This document shows, piece after piece, positions 8,231-16,647 of a stretch of 64,000 nucleotides of DNA. Source of the DNA: Oceanobacillus arenosus (GTDB lineage Bacteria; Bacillota; Bacilli; Bacillales; Amphibacillaceae); NCBI RefSeq assembly GCF_003369575.1, contig NZ_PIOC01000004.1, positions 1 through 64,000 on the forward strand, read 5' to 3'. The position numbers and the translations under genes are program-made. Every line of letters begins with the position of its first letter. Position 1 is the stretch's first letter. Under the pieces are notes generated by a model. It did no database searches. It saw only the letters and a list, made by a program, of their open reading frames with translations, and was not told where the DNA came from.

Positions 8231-8267
8231 CTAAAAAACAGCTAAAGCAGTTTGCTTTAGCTGTTTT
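8231..8267 (-). terminator. Terminator overlapping the last codons of fni
   Basis: Stem AAAACAGCTAAAGC (8235-8248) with GCTTTAGCTGTTTT (8254-8267), followed on the minus strand by a T-run. The fni stop codon (8257-8259) lies inside the stem. Confidence 0.85.
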
Positions 8268-9312
8268 CATCCAATAAAGACTGACCCATGATACTTACTC
8301 GATTTGTATTCTTTAATTCCTCGAGGTTTTTCACACCAATCCCGAACATTGTCATTTTCAATTCTAATTCAATTTGCTCCATTGTTTCAATAACTGATTC
8401 TGCTGATTCTGTAGCAGCTTTCAGTAAATGACGTGCAAAGCCAATCATGTCCGCACCAATCGTTATTGCCTTGGCCGCTTCAACGCCGTTCTTCATTCCA
8501 CCACTGGCAACTAATGGTACTTCGGGTAATTTACTTCTGACAGATACAAGACAATCCTTCGTCGGAATTCCCCAATTATTAAACGCCTCTGCCGCCGCTT
8601 TTCTTAATGGATTTCTTGAACGTAGCTTTTCAACCTGACTCCAAGATGTCCCACCTGCACCTGCAACATCAATATAGGAAATTCCAGCATTATATAATTT
8701 TTCTGCAACGGTACCATCAATACCAAATCCAACCTCTTTCACACCTACTGGTACTTCAAGTGTCTTACAAACTTGTTCAATTTTTGGTAGTAGATTTTCA
8801 AAGTTTAAATCGCCACCATCTTGAACAACTTCCTGTAGGCTATTCAAGTGAAGCACAATCGAATCTGCACTTGTTTTATCAATAATTCGCTGACACTCTT
8901 CTGCACCATAACCATAGTTTAGTTGGACAGCACCAAGGTTTACAATTAGTGGCGTATTTGGTGCTTGCTCACGAATCAAGAAAGATTCTTTGTATGCATC
9001 ACTCTCAAGAAATGCCCGTGTCGAACCAATCGCAAGTGCCCAACCCTTCGCTTCAGCAGCAATTGCTAGGTTTTGATTGATCGTAACCGCTAAATCAGAT
9101 CCGCCTGTCATTGAGCTTACTAAAAAAGGAGCCCTTAACACTCTATCTAAAAAGCTAGTTTTAATTTCAATGTCATCAAAATTAATCTCTGGTAATGCAT
9201 TATGTATAAAATGGATCCCTTCAAGACCCGTTGATTTATTTACACCTTCAACTTTTCCTGTTAAACAGAGACGAATATGCTCCGTTTTCCTTTGATTGAT
9301 TCCCTTTTCCAT
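8257..9312 (-). CDS. fni: Type 2 isopentenyl-diphosphate delta-isomerase
   Basis: 351 aa FMN-dependent enzyme that interconverts isopentenyl and dimethylallyl diphosphate in isoprenoid synthesis. Diagnostic parts are RKTEHIRLCL at the N-terminus (substrate-binding RKxEH), APFLVSSMTGG (about 61-71), the LHLNSLQEVVQDGGDLNF segment (about 154-171), VPVGVKEVGFG with the FMN/PP-contacting Lys, VAGAGGTSW, and PLVASGGMKNG. Length is standard for Fni. Coding starts at 9312. The stop codon is buried in the terminator stem (8235-8267). Type 2 isomerase is the usual form in Firmicutes that use the MEP pathway. Confidence 0.93.
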   Translation of the reverse strand: MEKGINQRKTEHIRLCLTGKVEGVNKSTGLEGIHFIHNALPEINFDDIEIKTSFLDRVLRAPFLVSSMTGGSDLAVTINQNLAIAAEAKGWALAIGSTRAFLESDAYKESFLIREQAPNTPLIVNLGAVQLNYGYGAEECQRIIDKTSADSIVLHLNSLQEVVQDGGDLNFENLLPKIEQVCKTLEVPVGVKEVGFGIDGTVAEKLYNAGISYIDVAGAGGTSWSQVEKLRSRNPLRKAAAEAFNNWGIPTKDCLVSVRSKLPEVPLVASGGMKNGVEAAKAITIGADMIGFARHLLKAATESAESVIETMEQIELELKMTMFGIGVKNLEELKNTNRVSIMGQSLLDENS

Positions 9313-9390
9313 ATAAGGTACCTCGCTTTACTAAAATAATCCACATTTAATAGTGTACTTGTTTCCCAATCAAAATAAAAGGAAATCGAA

Positions 9391-9933
9391 TTAATTTGAC
9401 CGTGGATCCTTCTTGGGGAAAATTGTATAACTGAAACTAATAAGAAAATCAGCAGCCAAGACAATCGACCATAGACGAAGTGTACCGTATAACGCTTCCG
9501 TCTGCTCTTGATTATTGATAAAGAAAATGATTGCTACTAATAAAGCACTGCCAATACACCATGCCAGTAAGTGCCGATACCAGCCTGAACGTTCAGACTT
9601 CGCATATTTTTTCCCATATTTCTTTCCCTTCACCGGCTTCTCACCGTTTGCAAATCTAGCCGCAAAATGTTCGTCTGCCCATTTAATCATCCTGTGGCCA
9701 AATGCAATACTAACCCCAATGTAAACTGCTGCTATCCCATGTGCTGTTGTCGCAATCGCCCCGTTTTTCAAATCAATTACAGTTACAATTAATAGGAGTA
9801 AATCTACAAGTGGTGTACAAATCAATAATAATGCCCCAAGTTTCTTCTTTTTAAAAATATACCTTGCGACTAGACCAGCTATTACAAATATCCAAAACAA
9901 GATTTCACAAGCGATAATCATATAACCGACCAT
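9391..9933 (-). CDS. Conserved integral membrane protein, unknown function
   Basis: 180 aa from the ATG at 9933, which has AAGGGG 9 bases upstream; the longer open frame has no ribosome binding site and no sensible N-terminus. Five or so hydrophobic segments: IIACEILFWIFVIAGLVARYIF, LGALLLICTPLVDLLLLIVTVI, ATTAHGIAAVYIGVSIAFG, then a basic cytoplasmic loop (GEKPVKGKKYGKKYAKSE, about 93-114) and two C-terminal helices (HLLAWCIGSALLVAIIFFI and LWSIVLAADFLISFSYTIF). No catalytic motif. It resembles Bacillus proteins annotated only as integral membrane proteins. It lies between fni and a TetR relic. Confidence 0.7.
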   Translation of the reverse strand: MVGYMIIACEILFWIFVIAGLVARYIFKKKKLGALLLICTPLVDLLLLIVTVIDLKNGAIATTAHGIAAVYIGVSIAFGHRMIKWADEHFAARFANGEKPVKGKKYGKKYAKSERSGWYRHLLAWCIGSALLVAIIFFINNQEQTEALYGTLRLWSIVLAADFLISFSYTIFPKKDPRSN

Positions 9934-10017
9934 TTCATTTCCCCTTCGCAATGGATTCTCTCTAAAGATAATGTAGCATAATATTTTTATATAATACAGC
10001 CATGTTATACTAAGAGT

Positions 10018-10212
10018 ATGCCTAAAATAATTAACCATGAATAAAGAAAAGTCCAAATCGCTGAAGCAACATGAAAGATCATCATTCCAGATGGATTTGA
10101 ACGTGCCTCTGCACGAATCATCGCTAAAGAAGCGGGGCTTTTTGTTGGAGCTCTGCGACATTACTTCATATCACAATTGAAATTATCTTATCCTTTCTTA
10201 ACTACTAAATAA
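10018..10212 (+). pseudogene. TetR-family repressor relic (two stops, truncated)
   Basis: Reading from the ATG at 10018 gives MPKIINHE, stop, RKVQIAEAT, stop, KIIIPDGFERASARIIAKE then AGLFVGALRHYF: the N-terminal DNA-binding helices of a TetR-type repressor, with the recognition helix (VGALRHYF) intact in sequence. In-frame stops fall at codons 9 (TAA) and 19 (TGA), and the reading leaves the family after residue 58, ending at TAA 10210. The ligand-binding domain (about 130 aa) is missing. No target gene is evident; the HD hydrolase starts 13 bases later. Confidence 0.8.
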
Positions 10213-10224
10213 AGGAGGAAATTT

Positions 10225-10764
10225 ATGATAGAGAAAGCAAAAGCATTTGCAACAAAGGCACACGAAGGCCAAGTGAGAAAAAATTCTGATATTCCTTATA
10301 TCACCCATCCAATTCGAGTTGCCGAACGCTTACAGAAATTTGGATTTAATGAAGCATTAATCTGTGCTGGCTATCTCCATGATGTAGTGGAAGATACACC
10401 AGTTGAAATTGAGGATATTGTAAGGGAATTTGGAAAGGAAGTAGCGGAGCTCGTTGCCGCTCACACGGAAGATAAATCGAAATCTTGGAAGGAGCGTAAA
10501 CAGCATACAATTGATACGGTTAAAAATGCTGAAAAGGAAATAAAATATTTAATTGTTTCCGATAAACTCGATAATCTGCTTGGTCTCGAACAAGATCTTA
10601 AAAAACAGGGAGATACCGTGTGGAATAACTTCAATGCTGGGCCAGACATGCAGAAATGGTATAACGAATCAATTGTGAGAAGTATGTATGCTGGGTTAGA
10701 TGAGGAGGATATCCCTGAATATTTTAGTGAATATGAAGCTGCTGTAAAGCGGGTATTTGAATAG
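10225..10764 (+). CDS. HD-domain hydrolase related to RelA/SpoT hydrolase domain
   Basis: 179 aa. Start at 10225 with AAAGGAGGAAATTT in front. Sequence order matches the (p)ppGpp hydrolase (HD) half of Rel proteins and the stand-alone small alarmone hydrolases: AKAFATKAHEGQVRKNSDIPYITHPIRVAERL (first His), then ICAGYLHDVVEDTPVEIEDI with the HD pair and ED motif, and VSDKLDNLLGL with the last metal-binding Asp. No synthetase domain, TGS or ACT. Function inferred: metal-dependent phosphohydrolase, possibly acting on alarmones or other nucleotides. Not in an operon; a TetR relic directly upstream may once have been its regulator. Confidence 0.8.
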   Translation: MIEKAKAFATKAHEGQVRKNSDIPYITHPIRVAERLQKFGFNEALICAGYLHDVVEDTPVEIEDIVREFGKEVAELVAAHTEDKSKSWKERKQHTIDTVKNAEKEIKYLIVSDKLDNLLGLEQDLKKQGDTVWNNFNAGPDMQKWYNESIVRSMYAGLDEEDIPEYFSEYEAAVKRVFE

Positions 10765-10790
10765 ATAAAATATAACAATCTACATTGCAA

Positions 10791-10850
10791 GCACAAAAGC
10801 GCAAGTTCCCGTTTAGCAACAACGTCCATGTTGCTTTGGAAATAAAGTTC
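10791..10850 (+). repeat. Dispersed repeat family A, copy 3 (left-end fragment)
   Basis: AAAGCGCAAGTTCCCGTTTAG resembles the left end of the long copy at 26126 (AAAGTGCAAGTGCCGTTTGAG). The right half is missing. Confidence 0.5.
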
Positions 10851-10883
10851 GAACAAAGTACCCTGTAAAAGCTCATTTTAGGG

Positions 10884-10929
10884 CAAATAAAAAGAATCCG
10901 TTATAATAAAAATGGATTCTTTTTATTTG
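10884..10929. terminator. Bidirectional terminator between convergent genes
   Basis: 16-bp stem CAAATAAAAAGAATCC (10884-10899) with GGATTCTTTTTATTTG (10914-10929). It lies between the converging HD hydrolase and FNR-like reductase genes. Confidence 0.8.
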
Positions 10930-10965
10930 AAAACTGTGGTTTAACCAAGCCTCTCTTTGTCTCGC

Positions 10966-11682
10966 TTAAATTGATAAATCAAATGATAAAAACTCAGGTC
11001 TTTGTTGTTCATGCTTGTCGAGCATAATCTGTTCTGGCTTTATGCCCTGCTCACGCAGTACTTCAATGTTTTGCACGAGGAACTCATCGCTGCCGACAAC
11101 ATAGAAGAGTCCATCCTTGTCGAAGCCAAGATTTTTCACTTCTTCATAGTAGTCTTTACGGTTATCGACGAACTGTGATGTGAACTTCTTGTCAGGTGCG
11201 GATTCAAAAATATTAGTGAATAAGAAATTTTTTGATGAATCAATGTTCAGGGAATGTATTTGATTGACGTTGTCAGCACGTTCGAAATAATCAAGTACAA
11301 GCGGTCTGAAAGTTGCCAAGCCAACACCTGATGACAGCAGGTAAACATTTTTGTCTTCTCTTTTAAGCGGTACATTCGAATGGGTTTTAAATATTGCAAC
11401 TTCACTGCCGACTTCAAGTTCTCTTAAAATCGTTTTAAACTCCGAGCACTGCTCTCTGATGCGTGTTGTGATACCAATTGAATTTTCGCGCGGTAAAGTG
11501 GCGATTGACATATGACGAACTAGACTTTTATTTGGTTTATCTCCAGCATTAAAACCTTCCAGTGCAAAGTGGACATGGGAACCTTCTTCCCATGTAAATT
11601 CTTCCGGACAGTCGAGTAGGTACGTTTTAACCTCAGGCGTTTCTTCAATAATCTTATTTATTTTAGTCCAGTATATTTGCAT
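10966..11682 (-). CDS. Ferredoxin-reductase-like FAD/NAD(P)-binding protein
   Basis: 238 aa, FNR-superfamily reductase. The FAD half (about 1-105) contains SLVRHMSIATLPRENSIGITTRIR, the RxxS flavin-binding motif with its partner strand; the nucleotide half has NVYLLSSGVGLATFRPLVLDYF (about 118-139) in the GxG position and LFYVVGSDEFLVQNIEVLREQGI near the C-terminus. No ferredoxin or globin domain and no signal peptide, so it is a soluble cytosolic reductase whose electron partner is unknown. It has its own short transcription unit. Confidence 0.75.
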   Translation of the reverse strand: MQIYWTKINKIIEETPEVKTYLLDCPEEFTWEEGSHVHFALEGFNAGDKPNKSLVRHMSIATLPRENSIGITTRIREQCSEFKTILRELEVGSEVAIFKTHSNVPLKREDKNVYLLSSGVGLATFRPLVLDYFERADNVNQIHSLNIDSSKNFLFTNIFESAPDKKFTSQFVDNRKDYYEEVKNLGFDKDGLFYVVGSDEFLVQNIEVLREQGIKPEQIMLDKHEQQRPEFLSFDLSI

Positions 11683-11889
11683 TATATCTTCTCCTCACTC
11701 AGATGATATGTCTCGTTACTACGTATTATACATCAAGTGATAACAATTCTCAATTAAACGTATTGATTTTTTCAGATAATTTATGTGTCTTAAATTTATA
11801 TTGTATCCTTGCATCCTTATTCTTTTACCAAATTCCGATTTTTGGTTTCATTTTGTTAGATTTCATTTTGTAATCCGCCATACCTGATT

Positions 11890-11914
11890 GATTAAAAATT
11901 AGTGTAAAGGGTAG
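11890..11914 (+). promoter_or_regulatory. Sigma-B-like promoter before the stress protein
   Basis: GATTAA (11890-11895), 13 bases, GGGTAG (11909-11914), close to the sigma-B consensus GTTTAA-N13/15-GGGTAT. It is 34 bases before the start of a general-stress-protein-26 homologue, whose B. subtilis relative is sigma-B-controlled. Confidence 0.55.
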
Positions 11915-11947
11915 TATACTTCTATAAACATAAATGAGGTGATAGGA

Positions 11948-12436
11948 ATGTCTAACACGATCAAAGATGAGGAAATGGAAACATTAAGAGAGTTAATCAA
12001 AGACGTAGACACTGCCATGTTGACCACATTAACGGAAGAGGGGCTTATTTCACGCCCTATGAAAACACAAGAAGTAGAGTTTGATGGTGACTTATGGTTT
12101 TTCACTAAAAAAGAAACTAATAAATATAAAGAAATTTTACATGATCAAGAAGTAAATGTTACTTATGCTGGAAAATCCTATGTTTCCGTTCGTGGAAGAG
12201 CAGAAATCGTTGAGGATATTGGCAAGAAAAAGGAATTATGGAGCAAAATGTATGAGAAAATAATGAGAACCAATTATGATGATCCTAACATTGTGTTGAT
12301 AAAGGTAAAAGCAGAAGCAGCAGAATATTGGGAAACCGGTAATTTCACAAAAAAAGTCGCCTTTCTTTATAAAAGCATAACAGGGCAAAGTTCAGAATCA
12401 ACAGATGTAAATGAAACGATTAAATTAGATAAATAA
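11948..12436 (+). CDS. General stress protein 26-like PPOX/FMN-binding protein
   Basis: 162 aa from the ATG at 11948, with GAGGTG 7 bases upstream. Pyridoxamine-phosphate-oxidase-like split barrel: ELIKDVDTAMLTTLTEEGLISRPMKTQEVEFDGDLWFFTKKETNKYKEI is the typical first half, followed by VNVTYAGKSYVSVRGRAEIV and KAEAAEYWETG near the C-terminus. This is the YdaG/general stress protein 26 branch; relatives bind flavin or heme but have no established reaction. A sigma-B-like promoter lies in front, fitting a general stress role. A hairpin at 12438-12477 follows. Confidence 0.82.
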   Translation: MSNTIKDEEMETLRELIKDVDTAMLTTLTEEGLISRPMKTQEVEFDGDLWFFTKKETNKYKEILHDQEVNVTYAGKSYVSVRGRAEIVEDIGKKKELWSKMYEKIMRTNYDDPNIVLIKVKAEAAEYWETGNFTKKVAFLYKSITGQSSESTDVNETIKLDK

Positions 12437-12437
12437 C

Positions 12438-12477
12438 ACAACAATGGATTGTCCGGTAATAGGACAATCCATTGTTG
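12438..12477. terminator. Hairpin between convergent genes
   Basis: 15-bp stem AACAATGGATTGTCC with GGACAATCCATTGTT after the stress protein gene. The T-tract is poor on the plus strand, so efficiency is uncertain. Confidence 0.6.
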
Positions 12478-12527
12478 TTAGGCTAAGTTATGTTAATTAG
12501 TTACTAATTGCTTTTTTCTCTAAATTG

Positions 12528-13586
12528 TTAAACTCGCCTCTTATACTTACTTTTCAAATCCTTAGAAACCTGCTTCCATTTGTTTCTTTCTTCCTGCTGT
12601 GCCTTTTGATCCTGCTTTCTTTTCTCATATGCGAGTTCACGTTGAATCTTTAAATAGTTTTGAAAGCGCCTTTCCGTTAACTCCCCATTTTCTAAAGCTT
12701 CTCTAACAGCACAACCTGGCTCTGACTCATGGTTGCAATCAGTGAAACGACAGTTTTCTGCTAAGCCTTCTACATCCTGGAAAGTCGCATCAATTGCTGA
12801 CTCACCTTCCCATAATTGCAGCTCCCTCATTCCTGGTGTATCAATCATGAGCGCTCCGTTTGGCAGCATGAACATTTCTCGATGTGTCGTCGTATGGCGA
12901 CCTTTACTGTCAGATTCACGAATACCTTTCGTATCTTGCACCTCTTTTTCAAGCAATGTATTCACTAAGGTTGACTTCCCTACACCCGAAGATCCGAGCA
13001 ATGCAGCTGTCCGACCAGCCGGCAGGAGCTCCAGTAACTCCTCCATACCGTCTTTCGTTACACTGCTTACTGCTATAATTGGAATTCCAATTGCAACGGA
13101 CTCTGCTTCAGCAATCGCAGTCTCAATTTCTTCTTGAGAGCATTCATCCTTCTTTGTAAGAACGATAACAGGCGATGCACCACTTTCGTATGCCGCTAGC
13201 AAATAGCGTTCGATTCGTCTCATATTCAAATCATGGTTTAGTGAATTGACAATAAATATCGTATCAATATTCGTTGCGACGATTTGCGCCTCTGTTCTTA
13301 GTCCTGCAGCCTGTCTGACAAACTGACTTTTTCGCGGAAGTACCTGCTTAATAACGGCCTTCTGTTCATCCGCTAGCTTTTGCACCTCTACCCAGTCTCC
13401 AACCGCCGGAAAATCAAGTGCCGAGGCTGCTTCATTTAGAAACTTACCGCTCAGATGCGCTAAATATTCCATTTCTCCATCAGAAATACGATAGCTATTT
13501 TTCTGTACGGTGATCACACGGGCAATAAACTCCGTGTTTATTACTGTATTTGGGCTTTCCCAACCAAGCTTAATAAGATTATTCAA
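12528..13586 (-). CDS. rsgA: RsgA/YjeQ-family ribosome-associated GTPase
   Basis: 352 aa. The start is taken as TTG at 13586: AGGAGG lies 8 bases before it, and the earlier ATG would run through that site. Circularly permuted GTPase: OB-fold (about 30-95), then NxxD-like VLTKKDE (G4), LGSSGVGKSTLVNTLL (G1), TTHREM (G2) and IDTPGMREL (G3). A zinc knuckle CRFTDCNHESEPGC follows, and the C-terminal helix is very basic. RsgA releases maturation factors from the 30S subunit. The gene stands alone rather than beside prkC/prpC as the main B. subtilis copy does, so it may be a second paralogue. Confidence 0.85.
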   Translation of the reverse strand: MNNLIKLGWESPNTVINTEFIARVITVQKNSYRISDGEMEYLAHLSGKFLNEAASALDFPAVGDWVEVQKLADEQKAVIKQVLPRKSQFVRQAAGLRTEAQIVATNIDTIFIVNSLNHDLNMRRIERYLLAAYESGASPVIVLTKKDECSQEEIETAIAEAESVAIGIPIIAVSSVTKDGMEELLELLPAGRTAALLGSSGVGKSTLVNTLLEKEVQDTKGIRESDSKGRHTTTHREMFMLPNGALMIDTPGMRELQLWEGESAIDATFQDVEGLAENCRFTDCNHESEPGCAVREALENGELTERRFQNYLKIQRELAYEKRKQDQKAQQEERNKWKQVSKDLKSKYKRRV

Positions 13587-13798
13587 TTTTATTTTCCTCC
13601 TGTTTAGTGGAGGTAAAGTCATCTATACCGACTGTTCCTCCATTTTTCTGCTAGTGTATTTGAACTCGATTGTTAAAATTTGAGTTTCAATCATACTACA
13701 TCACACCTTTCCAAATGGATGAACCATATTTTCTAATAGTTTACTACAAAACAAGGTAATTGTGCGAATTATTTTATTTAAAGGTTAATATATGCTGC

Positions 13799-13912
13799 AT
13801 AAGCTAGGATGACTATTACTTTCTGGCCAGCCGCTGCGAAAATACACTACGCGCACCTTAGGGGAGCTGGAGTCTTCGTGTATTTTCTTCGCTGGGACGG
13901 TGTGGGTATATA
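13799..13912. repeat. Dispersed repeat family C, copy 1 (large inverted repeat)
   Basis: CTGGCCAGCCGCTGCGAAAATACACTACGCG is answered downstream by CGTGTATTTTCTTCGCTGGG, so arms of about 15-20 bases can fold back. A related, longer version is at 39316-39465. It fills most of the 390-base gap between rsgA and the aldo/keto reductase gene; nothing else is seen in that gap except a terminator. Confidence 0.6.
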
Positions 13913-13979
13913 TAAATAGCAATCCCTTTCTATAGAATTTTCCACTCTTACAGCCATTAATAACATAGAAAATGGCCAT

Positions 13980-14014
13980 AAAAAAATCAGATGTGCATAT
14001 TTACACATCTGATT
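13980..14014 (-). terminator. Intrinsic terminator after the aldo/keto reductase gene
   Basis: Stem AATCAGATGTG (13985-13995) with CACATCTGATT (14004-14014), followed on the minus strand by a T-run. Confidence 0.85.
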
Positions 14015-14023
14015 CCCTATTAA

Positions 14024-14848
14024 TTATCGATTATTATTTTCATTCGGTGCTTTATTTATACGGATATTGCGATCAAGTGTTGCGAGTTTCTCCATGTCTG
14101 CTTCACTTAGCTCGAAGCCAAACACATCGATATTCTCCTCGATTCTTGAAGGTGTGACAGATTTCGGAATGACAACAACGCCTGTTTGCAAATGCCAGCG
14201 AAGAATGACTTGTGCAGGTGTCTTGCCATATGTTTCAGCTAATTGTTTTACAACCTCGTCTTCTAATACATCTCTTCCATTCATTAATGGGCTGTATGCT
14301 TCCACTAAAATTCCGTGTTTTTGACAGAATTCCTTCAATTCTTTTTGCTGTAAGTATGGGTGACATTCTACTTGGTTAATTGCTGGAACGACTTCACATT
14401 CATCTAAAATACGCTCCAGATGCGGGGTAGCAAAGTTACAAACACCAATTGCCTTTACACGCCCATCTTTGTATAGCTTTTCCAGTGCTTTATACGTTTC
14501 CACATATTCATCAAATTTAGGGGTTGGCCAGTGGATGAGATATAAATCTACATAGTCCAGTCCAAGTCTTTCTAAACTTGCATCAAATGCTTTCAATGTA
14601 TTTTCATAGCCATGGTCACTATTCCATACCTTTGTCGTAATAAAAAGCTCTTCTCTTGGAATATTGCTATTCGCAATTGCTCTGCCAACGCCAGCTTCAT
14701 TTCCGTAAACCTTTGCTGTATCGATGGAACGATAGCCAGATTCAAATGCCTTTTCTACTGCTGCTGTTGCTTCTTCATCGGGTACTTGCCAGACACCAAA
14801 TCCTAATTGTGGCATCTCTAGACCATTGTTTAGTGTAATAGTTTGCAT
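14024..14848 (-). CDS. Aldo/keto reductase
   Basis: 274 aa NADPH-dependent reductase of the AKR5-like group found in bacilli (YvgN/YtbE type). Catalytic tetrad readable: SIDTAKVYGNE (Asp and Tyr), TTKVWNSDHG (Lys) and YLIHWP (His). The cofactor-binding end is VVIPKSVTPSRIEENIDVFGFEL. Likely detoxifies small aldehydes such as methylglyoxal; the true substrate is unknown. The start at 14848 has GAGAGGATG upstream. The tail ends in an Asn-rich NENNNR. Single gene with terminator. Confidence 0.9.
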   Translation of the reverse strand: MQTITLNNGLEMPQLGFGVWQVPDEEATAAVEKAFESGYRSIDTAKVYGNEAGVGRAIANSNIPREELFITTKVWNSDHGYENTLKAFDASLERLGLDYVDLYLIHWPTPKFDEYVETYKALEKLYKDGRVKAIGVCNFATPHLERILDECEVVPAINQVECHPYLQQKELKEFCQKHGILVEAYSPLMNGRDVLEDEVVKQLAETYGKTPAQVILRWHLQTGVVVIPKSVTPSRIEENIDVFGFELSEADMEKLATLDRNIRINKAPNENNNR

Positions 14849-14896
14849 ATTATCGCATCCTCTCTAACCGTATTAATTTTAGTTTACCATATTCTT

Positions 14897-16531
14897 TCAA
14901 AATTGCGACTCTCTCCACTTGCTTCTGGCAAACGTGAAGTTCCCTTCGTATTTGGTTAGTGTTTGATTTGCCAGTAAATACGTGATTGGAAATAGTCGGT
15001 CCAAGAAATATCGGTCATGTGAAACAGCGATTATCGTTCCGTCAAATAAATCTAGTGCCTCCTCTAATACTTCCTTCGACTCAATATCCAGATGGTTTGT
15101 TGGCTCATCTAAGATTAAGAGGTTATGATTTTGATGAACTAGTTCAGCTAACCTTAAGCGCATTTTCTCTCCGCCGCTTAAGTCTTTCACTTTTTGGAAC
15201 ACTGTTTTTCCATAGAAAAGGAATTTGGCTAGTATTGCTCTGGCTTCCCCTTCTGCAACATGCACATGATCACGGAACTCTTCTAAAATTGTTTGCTCGC
15301 TATCAAGCTCTAATACATGCTGGGAAAGAAATCCAATCGATAAGTTGCTGCCTATTTTAACAGTCCCGCTATCCACATGCTCTTTTCCTAAAATAATGTT
15401 TAACATGCTTGACTTGCCGGTACCATTTTCGCCAATAATCGCTATTCTTTCCTGGAAGCGGACATGCATGTTTACCAAATCAAAAAGCTTTTTATCTGCA
15501 AATTGCTTACAAACATCCTCGAATATAACAACATCCTTGCCACTTCGACTGTTAATCTGAAAATCAAGGTTGATCCTTTTCTGTTCTAATATTGGTCGCT
15601 TCAGCACTTCGATTCTCTCAAGTGCTTTTTCCATGCTTTTCGCCCGACGATGTAGCCCATCATTTGGTGGATTTGCCTGATTTGCCCATTCTTTCAATCG
15701 CTTAATTGTTTCTTTCATTTTCTTTATTTTCTTTTGCTGATCCTGGTAATGCTGAAATTCCTGCAGCAACCGCGTTTCCCGCTCGGTTACATAGTTTGAG
15801 TAATTTGTCTGATAGGTGATTAATTCTCCTTGGTCGATTTCCAGAATCGACGTCACTGTTTCATCCAAAAAATATCGATCATGCGATACGATAATAACGG
15901 TTCCAGCGTACTGCTTGATAAACGCAGTCAGCCACTCAATTGCCAGAAAATCCAAATGATTTGTTGGTTCATCAAGTAATAATAAATCAGGTGCGGAAAG
16001 CAGCAGCCTAGCTAATCCAATCTTCGTTCTTTCGCCACCGCTCAAGGTTCTCCATTCCTTATTCGCTAATTCCTCAATCTGTAGACCAGTCATAATTCTT
16101 CTCACCAGTGCATCCACTTCATAGCCGCCATCTTCTTGGAACTTCTCCTGTAATTCTCCATATTTTTCAATATAACGGGTTAATCGATCTGGATCTGTTT
16201 CATTACCCATTTTTTCTTCAAATTCCATCATCTTAGCTCGTAATTTATTTAATTCAGAAAAGACATTATACAGAAGTGTCACAGACTTTGTTTCCCCATT
16301 AATTTCCGAATTCTGTTCTAACAGCCCAACTGTCAGTCCTTTTTTCCAAGTAATCGTTCCGGATGCAGGTTCTGTTTTTCTAGCAATTAAATGTAATAAT
16401 GTCGTCTTCCCCTCACCATTTCTGCCAATTAATCCAATCCTGCTTCCATGTTTAATTTCACATGTCATTTCACTGAATATTGTATTTGCTCCGTATGTTT
16501 GAGTAACATTATTTAAACTGCAAATTATCAT
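14897..16531 (-). CDS. ABC-F ATPase, probable ribosomal-protection (antibiotic resistance) type
   Basis: 544 aa from the ATG at 16531 (GGAGGAAGAG upstream); a longer frame reaches back into a terminator stem and is not credible. Two ABC domains in one chain with no membrane segment: Walker A GRNGEGKTT and GENGTGKSS, signatures LSGGERTKIGLA and LSGGEKMRLRLA, Walker B LLLLDEPTNHLD and LLILDEPTNHLD. The interdomain linker (about 240-315) is long, basic and coiled-coil-like, the part that reaches the peptidyl-transferase centre in Vga/Lsa/Msr/VmlR proteins. Expression control by a 40-codon leader ORF and an intrinsic terminator immediately upstream argues for a drug-inducible protection factor rather than a housekeeping ABC-F. 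Drug class unknown. Confidence 0.8.
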   Translation of the reverse strand: MIICSLNNVTQTYGANTIFSEMTCEIKHGSRIGLIGRNGEGKTTLLHLIARKTEPASGTITWKKGLTVGLLEQNSEINGETKSVTLLYNVFSELNKLRAKMMEFEEKMGNETDPDRLTRYIEKYGELQEKFQEDGGYEVDALVRRIMTGLQIEELANKEWRTLSGGERTKIGLARLLLSAPDLLLLDEPTNHLDFLAIEWLTAFIKQYAGTVIIVSHDRYFLDETVTSILEIDQGELITYQTNYSNYVTERETRLLQEFQHYQDQQKKIKKMKETIKRLKEWANQANPPNDGLHRRAKSMEKALERIEVLKRPILEQKRINLDFQINSRSGKDVVIFEDVCKQFADKKLFDLVNMHVRFQERIAIIGENGTGKSSMLNIILGKEHVDSGTVKIGSNLSIGFLSQHVLELDSEQTILEEFRDHVHVAEGEARAILAKFLFYGKTVFQKVKDLSGGEKMRLRLAELVHQNHNLLILDEPTNHLDIESKEVLEEALDLFDGTIIAVSHDRYFLDRLFPITYLLANQTLTKYEGNFTFARSKWRESQF

Positions 16532-16575
16532 TTTCTCTTCCTCCGATATAAGAAGAGACACTGTTCTATGCATAC

Positions 16576-16613
16576 AAAAAAGACGTCAGGAAGAACCCCC
16601 TAACGTCTTTTTT
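16576..16613 (-). terminator. Leader terminator (attenuator) before the ABC-F gene
   Basis: Near-perfect 15-bp stem (16576-16590 with 16599-16613; one T-G pair), then a T-run on the minus strand. It lies between the leader ORF stop (16648) and the ABC-F start (16531), so it must be read through for the ABC-F gene to be expressed. Confidence 0.85.
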
Positions 16614-16647
16614 ACCGATCGCAGGCAGATGTCTCTTACTGGTATTT

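Noticed and set aside
13799-13912. Possible small RNA or attenuator from the large inverted repeat
   Set aside because: No promoter or T-run; the second copy at 39316 is in an unrelated place, so it is listed as a repeat.
15000-16530. ABC-F called as a plain export ATPase
   Set aside because: Two ABC domains with a linker and no membrane partner, and it has the leader attenuator, so a ribosome-associated ABC-F fits better.
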